Positions 33,901-43,120 of a stretch of 64,000 nt of DNA are shown here, one piece after another. Location of the stretch: assembly GCF_020687685.1 (NCBI RefSeq), contig NZ_JAJEWM010000003.1:62001-126000 (forward strand). Direction: 5' to 3'. The notes beneath the pieces are model-generated. The model was not told the origin of the DNA. It ran no database searches and saw only the letters and a list, made by a program, of their open reading frames with translations. The DNA comes from Tessaracoccus sp. OS52 (GTDB lineage Bacteria; Actinomycetota; Actinomycetes; Propionibacteriales; Propionibacteriaceae). The first letter of the stretch is position 1. The number at the start of each line of letters is the position of its first letter. The position numbers and the translations under genes were made by a program.

Positions 33901-34637
33901 GCGGCCAGATCTACGCAGGCCCGCAGTTCTGGGAGGGCGCGACCACGTTCCGGCCCAACCTGGTGGTCCCGCAGCCGGCTCTCGGGGCACCCAGGTTCGC
34001 CCGCCGCGCCGATGGCAGCAAGGACGTCGTGACAGAGCTCGGCACCGGAAGGATCATCGAGGCCGACGGCGTGCTCGCCTTCGAGGCCGAGTACACGCTC
34101 GTCGGGGACGAATTCGCCTGGACCACCCCCGCCACCGGTCCGGCATCGACCACCCGGCCCTGCCGGCCCACCTGGCCCCTGCCGGGCGCGGTGCCCCCGG
34201 ACTGGACCCACACCCAGGCGGAGACCGACGACGGCACCGGGCTTGCCATGCACGTCACCCCGCGCGGCCTGCTGTGGGAGGACCCGACGACCGCACCGGG
34301 CCTGCACTTCGCCGTCGGGACCAGCGCCGCCGGGACCTACCGGGTCTGGCTGCTGGTCAAGTACGACGACGCGTTCGACGACGCGTGCGTGATCGCCCTG
34401 GACGGGCGTGTGCAACCGGGCTCGGAGCAGTTCTGCGGCGGCAACCTGGCCACCTACGGCACCCGCCAGGCATGGGTGTGGGCGGCGCTGAGCGACCTCG
34501 CCATCCCCGCAGGCAACCACACCTTCTCGGCGCTGGCCCGCAAATCAGGACTGCGGGTGGACCGGCTCTACCTCACGATCGGCGACGAGCTGCCGCCCGT
34601 CGACGCGGACTGGCATCCCAGCCCCCGCGCCGGGTAG
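30948..34637 (+). CDS. Glycoside hydrolase family 115 (xylan alpha-glucuronidase)
   Basis: A 1229-residue protein. The N-terminal domain and the catalytic region of GH115 are recognisable (VKYRGIFINDEEEL near 170, RGNYIWPAMHVGAFNHDPAN near 205, and GVVVGTSHCDMLLRSN). The C-terminal third forms beta-sandwich modules, including one like the GH115 C-terminal domain. GH115 enzymes remove (4-O-methyl-)glucuronic acid from internal or terminal xylose of glucuronoxylan. No signal peptide is seen, so the substrate is imported first. The GTG at 30948 has AGGAGAG upstream and follows LacI 2 after 20 bp. It is longer than many family members (about 800-1000). Confidence 0.9.
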   Translation: MPVPFLRMRSALADPGPRGLTIADASGVAPISVADDESAAVRIAAANLADDLRRVCGVGSRQEGGTARIVVGTLGCSAEVDAAVAAARLDLSPILDADGQPRWEAFLSTVVDDVLYLVGADRRGTIYAVYDLSEAAGVSPWHWWGDVPVRSRAHVTIRGDAVVADWPAVKYRGIFINDEEELDAWARIHTADGTIGPETYARVFELILRLRGNYIWPAMHVGAFNHDPANGRLAHELGVVVGTSHCDMLLRSNEHEFRPWATAQGEPVEYDYSIPGRNRELLQEYWRGSIIANRDYEVTWTVGMRGIHDYGFQTTVIDTDPDLEEDAKFRAKVRLLGEVIADQRNLMAEQLGADASTAPQLFVPYKEVLPLYDAGLEVPDDVTIVWADDNFGHIRRLPAGSELGRSGGHGLYYHSSYWSNLTTSYLATSSTPLALMKSELGKAWDGGIRQLWVDNIGGIKPLEAEMEFFLRLAWDAGKETGTADVETFTADWIDRQFSGGHGALCGRIYATYYQLNNQRKLEHLTSGVFGQVGHGDEAGRRLELLRVLHDQTNEIHAALPEAERDAFLQLFAVKIHLAYLTAAQFYHADRSQLAHQQGKLSAADHHLDCSRAFDANKRALIHSFNRVISDGKWEGIFTPEDFPPPVMPLHPAGKPALRIDGGGLGVVVWGQTDPMSEPRLEFHRHGTRRKWIEVFARGARAVGYTIEADPWLRLSTTAGTVATEMRITVEVGDDWPSVRGGVIRITDADTGEAQTVRVALHPWDSSGHRGDDALSLPEGVMEADGYLSIDPSLPDSELPGPSTSWRSVPALGRYGNPAMVVDGASGDPSDGAALGFGLHLVTPGAHLLEVHRLPTLNSTGRMRVGISVDDLPPMVLESPTTDEHRGNWACAVQDNVERLTLTLPPLGAGHHVLRLHAVDAGFTVSKLVVHTSAPVPSNLGPPFSSHTHRPAPEMPEPDPGALDLAALADVARMVYRTDPSTVPPRGQIYAGPQFWEGATTFRPNLVVPQPALGAPRFARRADGSKDVVTELGTGRIIEADGVLAFEAEYTLVGDEFAWTTPATGPASTTRPCRPTWPLPGAVPPDWTHTQAETDDGTGLAMHVTPRGLLWEDPTTAPGLHFAVGTSAAGTYRVWLLVKYDDAFDDACVIALDGRVQPGSEQFCGGNLATYGTRQAWVWAALSDLAIPAGNHTFSALARKSGLRVDRLYLTIGDELPPVDADWHPSPRAG

Positions 34638-34729
34638 GAGCGAATCCAGGGGTGTGGAGGATCGGACAGAGAACGCGCTGTCTTTGCTCCGGCGAGCCCA
34701 GCAGGCGTTTCCTCGCGTCAGGGAATCCC

Positions 34730-34767
34730 GGGTCGGCGACCACCGCCCTCGGCCCGGGGGCCGACCC
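34730..34767. terminator. Inverted repeat between convergent GH115 and GH35 genes
   Basis: GGGTCGGC (34730-34737) and GCCGACCC (34760-34767) form an 8-bp stem with a 22-nt GC-rich loop that can fold further. The repeat ends exactly at the GH35 stop codon. Confidence 0.4.
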
Positions 34768-36534
34768 TCACTCCACTTCGTGCCTGAGATCGGGGCGGGC
34801 GACGAATCGCGCGGTCGCGTCCGTGACCGCCTCAAGCTCCACGATCACCACCAGGTTCTCCCCGGCGCGCGTGACCGGTCCGGGCACGTAGAGGGTGCGC
34901 TGCGGACCGCGGCGCCAGTAGCGCCCCAGGAAGAAGCCGTTGACCCAGGCGTAGCCCTTGCCCCAGCCAGCGGTGTCCAGGAACAGGTCGGCCGGCTGGT
35001 CGAGGTTGAAGCTCGCCCGCAGCCCCACGGGGCCGACAGCCCTGCCGCCCACCAGCAACTCCCCGGCCACGGGGGCCGCCGCCACCGCGTCGCCCAGGGC
35101 GGCGACGTCGAAAGTCCGCACCTGCCACGGGCCCGCCAGCGCGACGCCGTCGAGTTGGGGCTGACCGATGAGCCCCTTCGCTTCGCCGATCTTGTGGTCG
35201 TAGTTGACCCGGCCGGTCTCCTCTACGAGGAGCCGGAGCCGCTCTCCCGGCGCGAGCGGGAGGCTGAGGTCGCCGATGGTGCGCTGGAGGATGCCGACGG
35301 GCTGGTCGTCCCGCCGCACCCAGGCGTAGTCGCGGACGTCGGCCTCCAGCACGGCGGGACGCTCGGTCGGCACCGACGACGCGTACTCGACGAGGACGAC
35401 GTCGGCACCGAGCGCGTCCATCGTCGGAGGCTCGGCGAACTCGCCTCGGTCGGCCGCGACCAGCTCGAGGGGTGATGCGACGGCGTCGAACCCGGCGGTC
35501 AGCACGGGGGCGTCCACCGGCTCGGGGAGGGGCTCGTCGGGCACGGGGGCGTGCCGGGCGATGACCTCGCGGAAGGCACGGAACTTGTCGGTGATGTCAC
35601 CGGACTCGCTGATCGGAGAGTCGTAGTCGTAGCTGGTGACCAGGGGCAGGTAGCGGCCGGAGTCGTTGGCACCGGCGGTGAGACCGAAGTTGGTCCCGCC
35701 GTGGACCATGTAGATGTTCACCGACGCACCCGCCGCGAGCAACTCGTCGAGGTCCCGGGCGGAGTCGGCGAACGCCGTCGTGTGGTGCTTCTCGCCCCAG
35801 TGGTCGAACCAGCCGCACCAGAACTCCATGCACATCAGCGGGCCAGCGGGCTGGTGCTCCCGCAGCGTGGCGAGGCGCTCGGCGATGCGGGACCCGAAGG
35901 AACCGGTCTTGTGGAGACCCTCGTGCGCCCCGTTCTCGAGCATGTGGGGGATCGGCTGGTCCACCTGGGTGAGCGGTACGGTGATGCCGGCCTCGCGGGT
36001 GAGGCGGATGAGCTCGGCGAGATAGGCCTTGTCGGAGCCGTAGGCGCCGTACTCGTTCTCGATCTGGACGAGGATGACGCTGCCGCCGCGGTCAATCTGG
36101 CGCGGCGCGATGATGTCGTTGACCTTCTCCAGGTAGCCGGTGACCGCCTCGAGGTAGCGGGGATCCGACGAGCGCAGCTTCATCTCCGGGTCCGCGGTGA
36201 GCCACGTGGGCAGGCCGCCGTTGTGCCACTCGGCACAGACGTACGGGCCTGGGCGCACGATGGCGTGCATCCCCTCCTCGGCGATCAGGTCGAGGAACCG
36301 GCCCAGGTCATTGTTGCCCGTGGCGTTCCACTGCCCGCGCACCGGCTCGTGGGCGTTCCAGGCGACGTAGGTCTCGATCGCATTGAGGCCCATGAGCCGG
36401 GCCTTGCGGATCCGGTCCCGCCACAGGTCGGGGTGGACCCGGGGGTAGTGCATCGCGCCGGAGATGATCCGGTGCGGCGAGCCGTCGAGGAGGAAGTCGG
36501 TCTCGCCGATCTGGAAACGGGAAGTGGACGCCAT
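34768..36534 (-). CDS. Glycoside hydrolase family 35 beta-galactosidase
   Basis: A 588-residue enzyme. The TIM-barrel begins with FLLDGSPHRIISGAMHY, the active-site ENE motif is at residues 159-161 (VQIENEYG), and the nucleophile Glu is in MEFWCGWFDHWGE (Glu236). Two beta-sandwich domains follow, ending in NGFFLGRYWRRGPQRTLYVP. It cleaves terminal beta-galactose from oligosaccharides. It has no signal peptide, in contrast to many eukaryotic homologues. The ATG at 36534 is preceded by the operator at 36549-36562. It is monocistronic, with repeats upstream. Confidence 0.93.
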   Translation of the reverse strand: MASTSRFQIGETDFLLDGSPHRIISGAMHYPRVHPDLWRDRIRKARLMGLNAIETYVAWNAHEPVRGQWNATGNNDLGRFLDLIAEEGMHAIVRPGPYVCAEWHNGGLPTWLTADPEMKLRSSDPRYLEAVTGYLEKVNDIIAPRQIDRGGSVILVQIENEYGAYGSDKAYLAELIRLTREAGITVPLTQVDQPIPHMLENGAHEGLHKTGSFGSRIAERLATLREHQPAGPLMCMEFWCGWFDHWGEKHHTTAFADSARDLDELLAAGASVNIYMVHGGTNFGLTAGANDSGRYLPLVTSYDYDSPISESGDITDKFRAFREVIARHAPVPDEPLPEPVDAPVLTAGFDAVASPLELVAADRGEFAEPPTMDALGADVVLVEYASSVPTERPAVLEADVRDYAWVRRDDQPVGILQRTIGDLSLPLAPGERLRLLVEETGRVNYDHKIGEAKGLIGQPQLDGVALAGPWQVRTFDVAALGDAVAAAPVAGELLVGGRAVGPVGLRASFNLDQPADLFLDTAGWGKGYAWVNGFFLGRYWRRGPQRTLYVPGPVTRAGENLVVIVELEAVTDATARFVARPDLRHEVE

Positions 36535-36548
36535 GGGTCCACCCTATC

Positions 36549-36562
36549 GGCAAGCGCTTACC
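36549..36562. promoter_or_regulatory. LacI-type operator, site 5
   Basis: GGCAAGCGCTTACC fits the shared palindrome. It starts 15 bp upstream of the GH35 start codon, where a bound repressor would block initiation or early elongation. Confidence 0.65.
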
Positions 36563-36574
36563 GGGGCGCACCCG

Positions 36575-37088
36575 ATGGTCGAGTAGCGCCCGCGAGGAAC
36601 GAGCAGGCGCGTGTCGAGACCACGAACCCGATGGTCGAGTAGCGCCCGCGAGGAACGAGCAGGCGCGTGTCGAGACCAGGAACCCGATGGTCGAGTAGCG
36701 CCCGCGAGGCACGAGCAGGCGCGTGTCGAGACCAGGCGACCCCCCAGATCTCGACACGCGGCCGGTTCGCTCCGCTCACGCGGCTGCTACTCGATCAACG
36801 GAACAGCGACCCAACCCCGATGGTCGAGTAGCGCCCGCGAGGAACGAGCAGGCGCGTGTCGAGACCACGACCCCGATGGTCGAGTAGCGCCCGCGAGGAA
36901 CGAGCAGGCGCGTGTCGAGACCAGGCGACCCCCCCCAGATCTCGACACGCGGCCGGTTCGCTCCGCTCACGCGGCTGCTACTCGATCAACGGAACCCCGG
37001 GACCCAACCCCGATGGTCGAGTAGCGCCCGCGAGGAACGAGCAGGCGCGTGTCGAGACCAGGGCCGCGGCTGCTACTCGATCAACGGA
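36575..37088. repeat. Palindromic intergenic repeat, locus 2
   Basis: Six forward elements (GGTCGAGTAGCGCCCGCGAG ... GTGTCGAGACCA) begin at 36577, 36633, 36689, 36822, 36878 and 37015. Within runs the period is 56 bp. Inverted elements (ATCTCGACACGCGGCCGGTT ... GCTGCTACTCGATCAACGG) lie at about 36747-36801 and 36939-36992, with a partial one at the right end. Confidence 0.85.
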
Positions 37089-37089
37089 A

Positions 37090-38955
<1,866 letters not shown>

Positions 38956-39004
38956 CTAGCCATGCCCCGCGCCGCGGCTCCATCGGGGGCGGCGGCTCCC
39001 GGCG

Positions 39005-39910
39005 TCAGCTGGCAGCCCGCAGGGCGTCGCGCAGTCGGCCGCCGTTGGCCTCGAGCAGTGCCGCGGCGGTTTCCGGCTCCACGTCGGCGAGGAGCGCGAG
39101 CACAGTCTGCTTCACGCTCCAGCGGTTGGACTCCAGCGCCTCAGCGGCCTCGGCCTCATCGACGCCCGCGAGTTCACAGACCATGCGTGCGGCGCGGATC
39201 CGCAGCTTCTCGTTGCTCGCGCACATGTCCACCATCCGGTTCCCGAACACCTTGCCGGCCCGCACCATGGTGATCGTGGAGATCATGTTGAGCACGAGTT
39301 TGGTGGCGGTCCCGGCGCGCAGCCGGGTGGACCCGGCCACCACCTCCGGGCCCACCACCACCTCTATCGGGAACTCGGCGGCAGCGGAGATCTCCGCCCG
39401 CTCGTTGCAGCTCAGCGCCACCGTCGCCGCCCCCGCCTCGGCCGCCCGACGCAGGGCGCCCAGCACGTAGGGGGTCCGGCCACTGGCGGCGATGCCGACG
39501 ACGACGTCTGCCTCGTTTATGCCGATCGCGTCCAGGTCAGCGGCTCCCTGCTCGGGCGAGTCCTCGGCCCCCTCGACGGCGTTGCGCAGGGCGTGGTCAC
39601 CGCCTGCGATGAGACCGACCACCTGCTCGGGGCGGGTGTTGTAGGTGGGTGGGCACTCGGAAGCGTCAAGCACTCCCAGGCGCCCGGAGGTCCCAGCCCC
39701 CACGTAGACCAGGCGCCCGCCGTCGTTGAAGCGCTCGGAGATGGCCTGGATCGCGGCCGTGATCTGGGGGAGGGAGCGGCCGACGGCGGCGGCCACCTCG
39801 GCGTCGGCGTCGTTCATGAGCCGCGCCAGTTCACCGACGTCGAGGGTGTCCAGGTCCTGGAACCTCGGGTCGACGGCCTCGGTCGCCAGGTCGGTCGGCA
39901 GTTCGCTCAC
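39005..39910 (-). CDS. murQ: N-acetylmuramic acid 6-phosphate etherase
   Basis: A 301-residue MurQ. The SIS domain carries GAGTSGRLGVLDASECPPT and GIAASGRTPYVLGAL, and a C-terminal helical UBA-like part follows (EAAEALESNRWSVKQTV). It splits MurNAc 6-phosphate into GlcNAc 6-phosphate and D-lactate in peptidoglycan recycling. The GTG at 39910 overlaps the stop of the SRPBCC gene (GTGA); the longer frame upstream is not needed. No MurP or AnmK gene is near, so the source of the substrate is elsewhere. The gene after it, uidA, is 118 bp away and separate. Confidence 0.95.
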   Translation of the reverse strand: MSELPTDLATEAVDPRFQDLDTLDVGELARLMNDADAEVAAAVGRSLPQITAAIQAISERFNDGGRLVYVGAGTSGRLGVLDASECPPTYNTRPEQVVGLIAGGDHALRNAVEGAEDSPEQGAADLDAIGINEADVVVGIAASGRTPYVLGALRRAAEAGAATVALSCNERAEISAAAEFPIEVVVGPEVVAGSTRLRAGTATKLVLNMISTITMVRAGKVFGNRMVDMCASNEKLRIRAARMVCELAGVDEAEAAEALESNRWSVKQTVLALLADVEPETAAALLEANGGRLRDALRAAS

Positions 39911-40368
39911 GCCTCCACGACCGCCTTGAGCCTGGCCAGGCCACGTTCGAAGTCGGGTCCCAGCAGCTTGTCCATGGGCCACACCAGCGAGGCGATCTTC
40001 ATGAAGCCCTCAAGCTCCCCGTGCAGGGTCCAGGTGACTTCAGTGCCCCCCAGGACGGGCGCGAACTTGAACTCCAACTGGTCCTCGGCCGGGAACGGTC
40101 GATCGAAGGTGAGGTCGATGTTGATCGCCTGCTCCGACGACTTGGTGATGGTCATGCTGCCGGCGCCGGCCTTCCGGTTGCCCGACCACGAGTAGGCCGC
40201 CCCCACGCCGGACTCGGGACCGCTGAACGAGCGCTTCCTCGCCGGGTCGAGACCCTCCCAGGGGGACCATGCCATCCAGTTGTGGAAGTCGTTGATCCGC
40301 TCGTGCACGACGGAGGGCTCCGCGTGCACGGTGATCCGGCGTACGACGGCGTAGGGCTTGGGCGACAT
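39907..40368 (-). CDS. SRPBCC family protein
   Basis: A 153-residue START/Bet v1-like protein (RITVHAEPSVVHERINDFHNW, then GTEVTWTLHGELEGFMKIASL), of the polyketide-cyclase/dehydrase type that binds hydrophobic ligands. The ATG at 40368 follows a strong AGGAGG; the frame is open to 40398. It overlaps murQ, which suggests co-expression without an obvious shared role. The ligand is unknown. Confidence 0.85.
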   Translation of the reverse strand: MSPKPYAVVRRITVHAEPSVVHERINDFHNWMAWSPWEGLDPARKRSFSGPESGVGAAYSWSGNRKAGAGSMTITKSSEQAINIDLTFDRPFPAEDQLEFKFAPVLGGTEVTWTLHGELEGFMKIASLVWPMDKLLGPDFERGLARLKAVVEA

Positions 40369-40475
40369 GTTCCTCCTGTGGTTGAGGCAATCCTCCACCG
40401 CCGCGAAGGGTGCCGCAACCAGATCCGCCGCATTCGTGATCCCGTCACGCCGCCTGCGAGCGCTACGTTGGGGGC

Positions 40476-40823
40476 GTGGACGAGACGCTTGTGGAGAAGG
40501 TGCTCCGCGCCGTCGAAGCCGTGCCGTCCGGCCGAGTGGTCTCCTACGGCGACATCGCCACCCTGGCCGGGATCGGACCGCGCAGCGTCGGGGCGGTGAT
40601 GTCCCGGTTCGGTTCGGGCGTGGCCTGGTGGCGCGTCACCAACGTCGCAGGCGAACTACCACCAGCACTGCTGCCCGAGGCCCGTCGGCACTGGGCAGCC
40701 GAGGGGATCACGCTCGCCAACAGCGGCCGCGGCTGCCGGATCGCAGTCCACCATGCCGACCTTGCACAACTTTCCGACGACTTCGCCCGGGCAACGGCGG
40801 ACCTCATGTCCGACCCGGGCTGA
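40476..40823 (+). CDS. Alkyltransferase-like protein (MGMT DNA-binding domain)
   Basis: A 115-residue protein of the MGMT family that lacks the reactive Cys. Where MGMT has PCHRV, this protein has AWWRVTN (residues 50-56), the hallmark of alkyltransferase-like proteins, which flag O6-alkylguanine for nucleotide excision repair. The helix-turn-helix with Arg finger is present (YGDIATLAGIGPRSVGAVMS). The GTG at 40476 has no ribosome site; TACGTT (40464-40469) ends six bases upstream, consistent with a leaderless message. Confidence 0.88.
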   Translation: MDETLVEKVLRAVEAVPSGRVVSYGDIATLAGIGPRSVGAVMSRFGSGVAWWRVTNVAGELPPALLPEARRHWAAEGITLANSGRGCRIAVHHADLAQLSDDFARATADLMSDPG

Positions 40824-40866
40824 GAATCACTATCTTGGTGCCTGACCCCAACCCGAAGGTGTGCAG

Positions 40867-41835
40867 ATGTCCGAGTTCGCCGCTGCGTTCGACCACGTGT
40901 CCAGACTGGTGGACGCCGAGATCCTGCCAACCGCCGTTCTCGGCATCGCCAGCGCCGACGGCGTGCTCGCCCTGGACGCGTTCGGCCAGACCGCCGGGCG
41001 GAAGATGCGCGTGGAGGACCACTACCGGCTGTTCTCCGTCACCAAACCCCTCGTGGGCCTCGTTGCCGCCCGCGCCGTCGAGCAGGGCAGGCTGTCGCTG
41101 TCCACCCCGCTGACTCACGCGCTGCCGGGGTTCGGCACCGGGCGCGACGACGTCGTGCGCCTGCGCCACCTGGCGTCCCACACCTCCGGAATCACGGAGA
41201 CACCGCTGGGCAGCCCCGAGCCGCTGCTGGCGAGCCTGGTCAGGGCCGGCCGCGACTTCCCCGCGGGCACGCTGCGCCGCTACTCGTCCCTGGCGTTCGA
41301 AGGCATCGCGGCGCTGTTCGAGAACGCCACTGGCCGCACCTGGGAGACCGAGTTGGCCGACATCGGGTCCGCCGTCGGCGCTTCGTTCACCCTTGAGGAG
41401 GACAGCCACCCGACGCCCGTGCTGGATCTGCCCGACTTCGACTTCACCCGCTTCGCAGCCCTGCGCCACCCAGGCGCCGGGGTGATCTCCGACGCGGGCT
41501 CACTGCTGGCGCTCGCGACGTCGCTGCTCAAGGGCGACGGCGCGGTCGTGCGGCCTGCCACGCTGGAGTGGATGCGGCGGCCCCTCACCGTCGGCATCAC
41601 CCAGCAGGACCCCGACCCCCTCACCGTCGGTGAGGAGTACGGGTTCACCTGGAAGCTCCGCGACGGCGCTGCTGGGCTGATCGAGCGCGACGTTTTCGGC
41701 CACTCCGGCTGGTCCGGGACCCAACTGTGGTTCCACCCGCACTCGGGCATTGCCTGGGTGTTGCTCACCAACCGGGAACTCGCCCCCGGCTTCGACCTCG
41801 ACGCCCTGGACAACGTGGTCACCAGCGGGTTGTGA
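40867..41835 (+). CDS. Serine hydrolase, class C beta-lactamase-like
   Basis: A 322-residue protein. The Ser-x-x-Lys motif is SVTK near residue 59, and the third motif is HSG (FGHSGWSGTQLW). The usual Tyr-x-Asn appears as YSS, so the second motif is altered. Family members include esterases and D-aminopeptidases as well as beta-lactamases. With no signal peptide it is unlikely to be a secreted lactamase. The ATG at 40867 with GAAGGTG upstream is preferred over the GTG at 40861. Confidence 0.8.
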   Translation: MSEFAAAFDHVSRLVDAEILPTAVLGIASADGVLALDAFGQTAGRKMRVEDHYRLFSVTKPLVGLVAARAVEQGRLSLSTPLTHALPGFGTGRDDVVRLRHLASHTSGITETPLGSPEPLLASLVRAGRDFPAGTLRRYSSLAFEGIAALFENATGRTWETELADIGSAVGASFTLEEDSHPTPVLDLPDFDFTRFAALRHPGAGVISDAGSLLALATSLLKGDGAVVRPATLEWMRRPLTVGITQQDPDPLTVGEEYGFTWKLRDGAAGLIERDVFGHSGWSGTQLWFHPHSGIAWVLLTNRELAPGFDLDALDNVVTSGL

Positions 41836-41855
41836 CGGCCGCCTGAACCGGGGAT

Positions 41856-42058
41856 CTCGACACGTCGCCCGCTCGTCCCTCGCGGGCTCCTACTCGATCA
41901 GCGGAAAGCGCTGGTCGAGTAGCCGCGCGAGGAACGAGCCGACGTGTCGAGACCTCGGCCCTCCAGCCGCGGATCTCGACTCCAGGGCTCCTACTTGATC
42001 AGCGGAAAGCGCTGGTCGAGTAGCCGGCGAGGAACGAGCCGGCGTGTCGAGACCACGC
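41856..42058. repeat. Palindromic intergenic repeat, locus 3
   Basis: Two units, each an inverted element (ATCTCGACACGTCGCCCG ... CTACTCGATCAGCGGAAAG) joined to a forward element (GGTCGAGTAGCCG ... GTGTCGAGACC), in the gap between the convergent serine hydrolase and LacI 3 genes. The second inverted element is shortened. Confidence 0.8.
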
Positions 42059-42061
42059 CCC

Positions 42062-43069
42062 TCAGGTCGACTCCCGCACCACCAGCTCGGTTTGCAGGAT
42101 GGTCACGCGCTCAGCGGGCCGGCCCTCGATCAGATCGACCAGGACCCGCGCCATCGTCGCGCCCATCTCCAGCGTCGGCTGGCGGACGGTGGTCAGCGGC
42201 GGAACCGCCGAGGCGCTGAACGTGGCGTCGTCGTAGCCGACCACCGCCACGTCCTCGGGGATCCGCAGCCCGGCCTCTCGCAGCACACCGTAGGAGGCCA
42301 CCGCCATCTCGTCACTGGCGATGAAGACCGCGTCGAACGGTTCGCCGCGCTCCACCAGCCGGCGCGTCGCCGCCCGCCCGGACTCCGCGGTGAACGCACC
42401 CTCCTCCAGCGGCCCGGGTTCCAGCCCTGCTGCCTCCAGCTCTGCGCGCCAACCCCGGATGCGGTCAAGACCGCCGGGCATTCCCGGTGGACCGGTGATC
42501 GTCGCGATCCGCCGTCGTCCCCTGGCAAGGAGATGGCCGACGGCGCTCCTCGCGCCCGCCACGTTGTCGACGTCGACGTAGTAGCTGTCCCCGTCGGGCT
42601 CCTTCATCGGCCGCCCACCGAAGACCACCGGCAAGGACTCGGCGATGCTCGCCCAGGAGTGGTCGCCGGTCTGGTGCGAGACGACCAGGGCACCGTCGAC
42701 GTTGCCCCCGAGCAGGTAGCGCATGGTCTTGGCCACCTGGTCCTCGGACTCGATGATCATGTTCAGGGTGTAGTCGCTGGGAGCGAGCTCCAGCGCCGCC
42801 CCCTGCACGAGCGCGCCGAAGAAGGGATCTGCGAAGAACCTGGCGGTGGATTCGGGGACGACGAGCGCTATGGAGAGGGTCCGCTGGCTGGCCAGCGACC
42901 TCGCCGCCCGGTTGGGGACGTACTTGAGCGCCTCGACTGAGCGCCGCACCACCTCCGCCACCTTCGGGTCCACCGTCGGGGTGCCGTTGACCACGCGGGA
43001 GACGGTCGCGCGCGACACCCCGGCGTGGGCCGCGACCATTTCCAGCGTCGGGGCCTTGCTCCTGATCAT
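42062..43069 (-). CDS. LacI family transcriptional regulator 3
   Basis: A 335-residue regulator. The helix-turn-helix is PTLEMVAAHAGVSRATVSRVV (residues 7-27), and the sensor domain ends VVGYDDATFSASAVPPLTTV. It lies 51 bp downstream of the GH1 gene on the same strand, so it is probably co-transcribed with it and controls it. The ATG at 43069 is selected because the HTH then begins at the usual distance. The ribosome site is weak. The ligand is likely a beta-glucoside or its product. Confidence 0.9.
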   Translation of the reverse strand: MIRSKAPTLEMVAAHAGVSRATVSRVVNGTPTVDPKVAEVVRRSVEALKYVPNRAARSLASQRTLSIALVVPESTARFFADPFFGALVQGAALELAPSDYTLNMIIESEDQVAKTMRYLLGGNVDGALVVSHQTGDHSWASIAESLPVVFGGRPMKEPDGDSYYVDVDNVAGARSAVGHLLARGRRRIATITGPPGMPGGLDRIRGWRAELEAAGLEPGPLEEGAFTAESGRAATRRLVERGEPFDAVFIASDEMAVASYGVLREAGLRIPEDVAVVGYDDATFSASAVPPLTTVRQPTLEMGATMARVLVDLIEGRPAERVTILQTELVVREST

Positions 43070-43120
43070 CGGTGATGGCCTCTCGAAGTTCTCGCTCCAG
43101 CCTACGCAGGCCGGGACCAC

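Larger units (their letters stand above)
36535..37089. other. Gene-free stretch with operator and palindromic repeats
   Basis: The 555 bp between the GH35 start and the end of the beta-glucuronidase gene hold operator site 5 and then only repeat elements. No credible gene is visible; open frames here are repeat translations. Confidence 0.75.

Noticed and set aside
36577..37088. Possible CRISPR array (regular 56-bp period)
   Set aside because: The units are joined without unique spacers, both orientations occur, and there is no cas gene.
40867..41835. Call as a true beta-lactamase
   Set aside because: No signal peptide is seen and the Tyr-x-Asn motif is altered, so only a general serine hydrolase call is supported.
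41902..42016. GGAAAGCGCT twice, resembling half of the five-copy operator
   Set aside because: Both are inside the palindromic repeat locus, lack the right arm (GGTC follows) and are not near a promoter.
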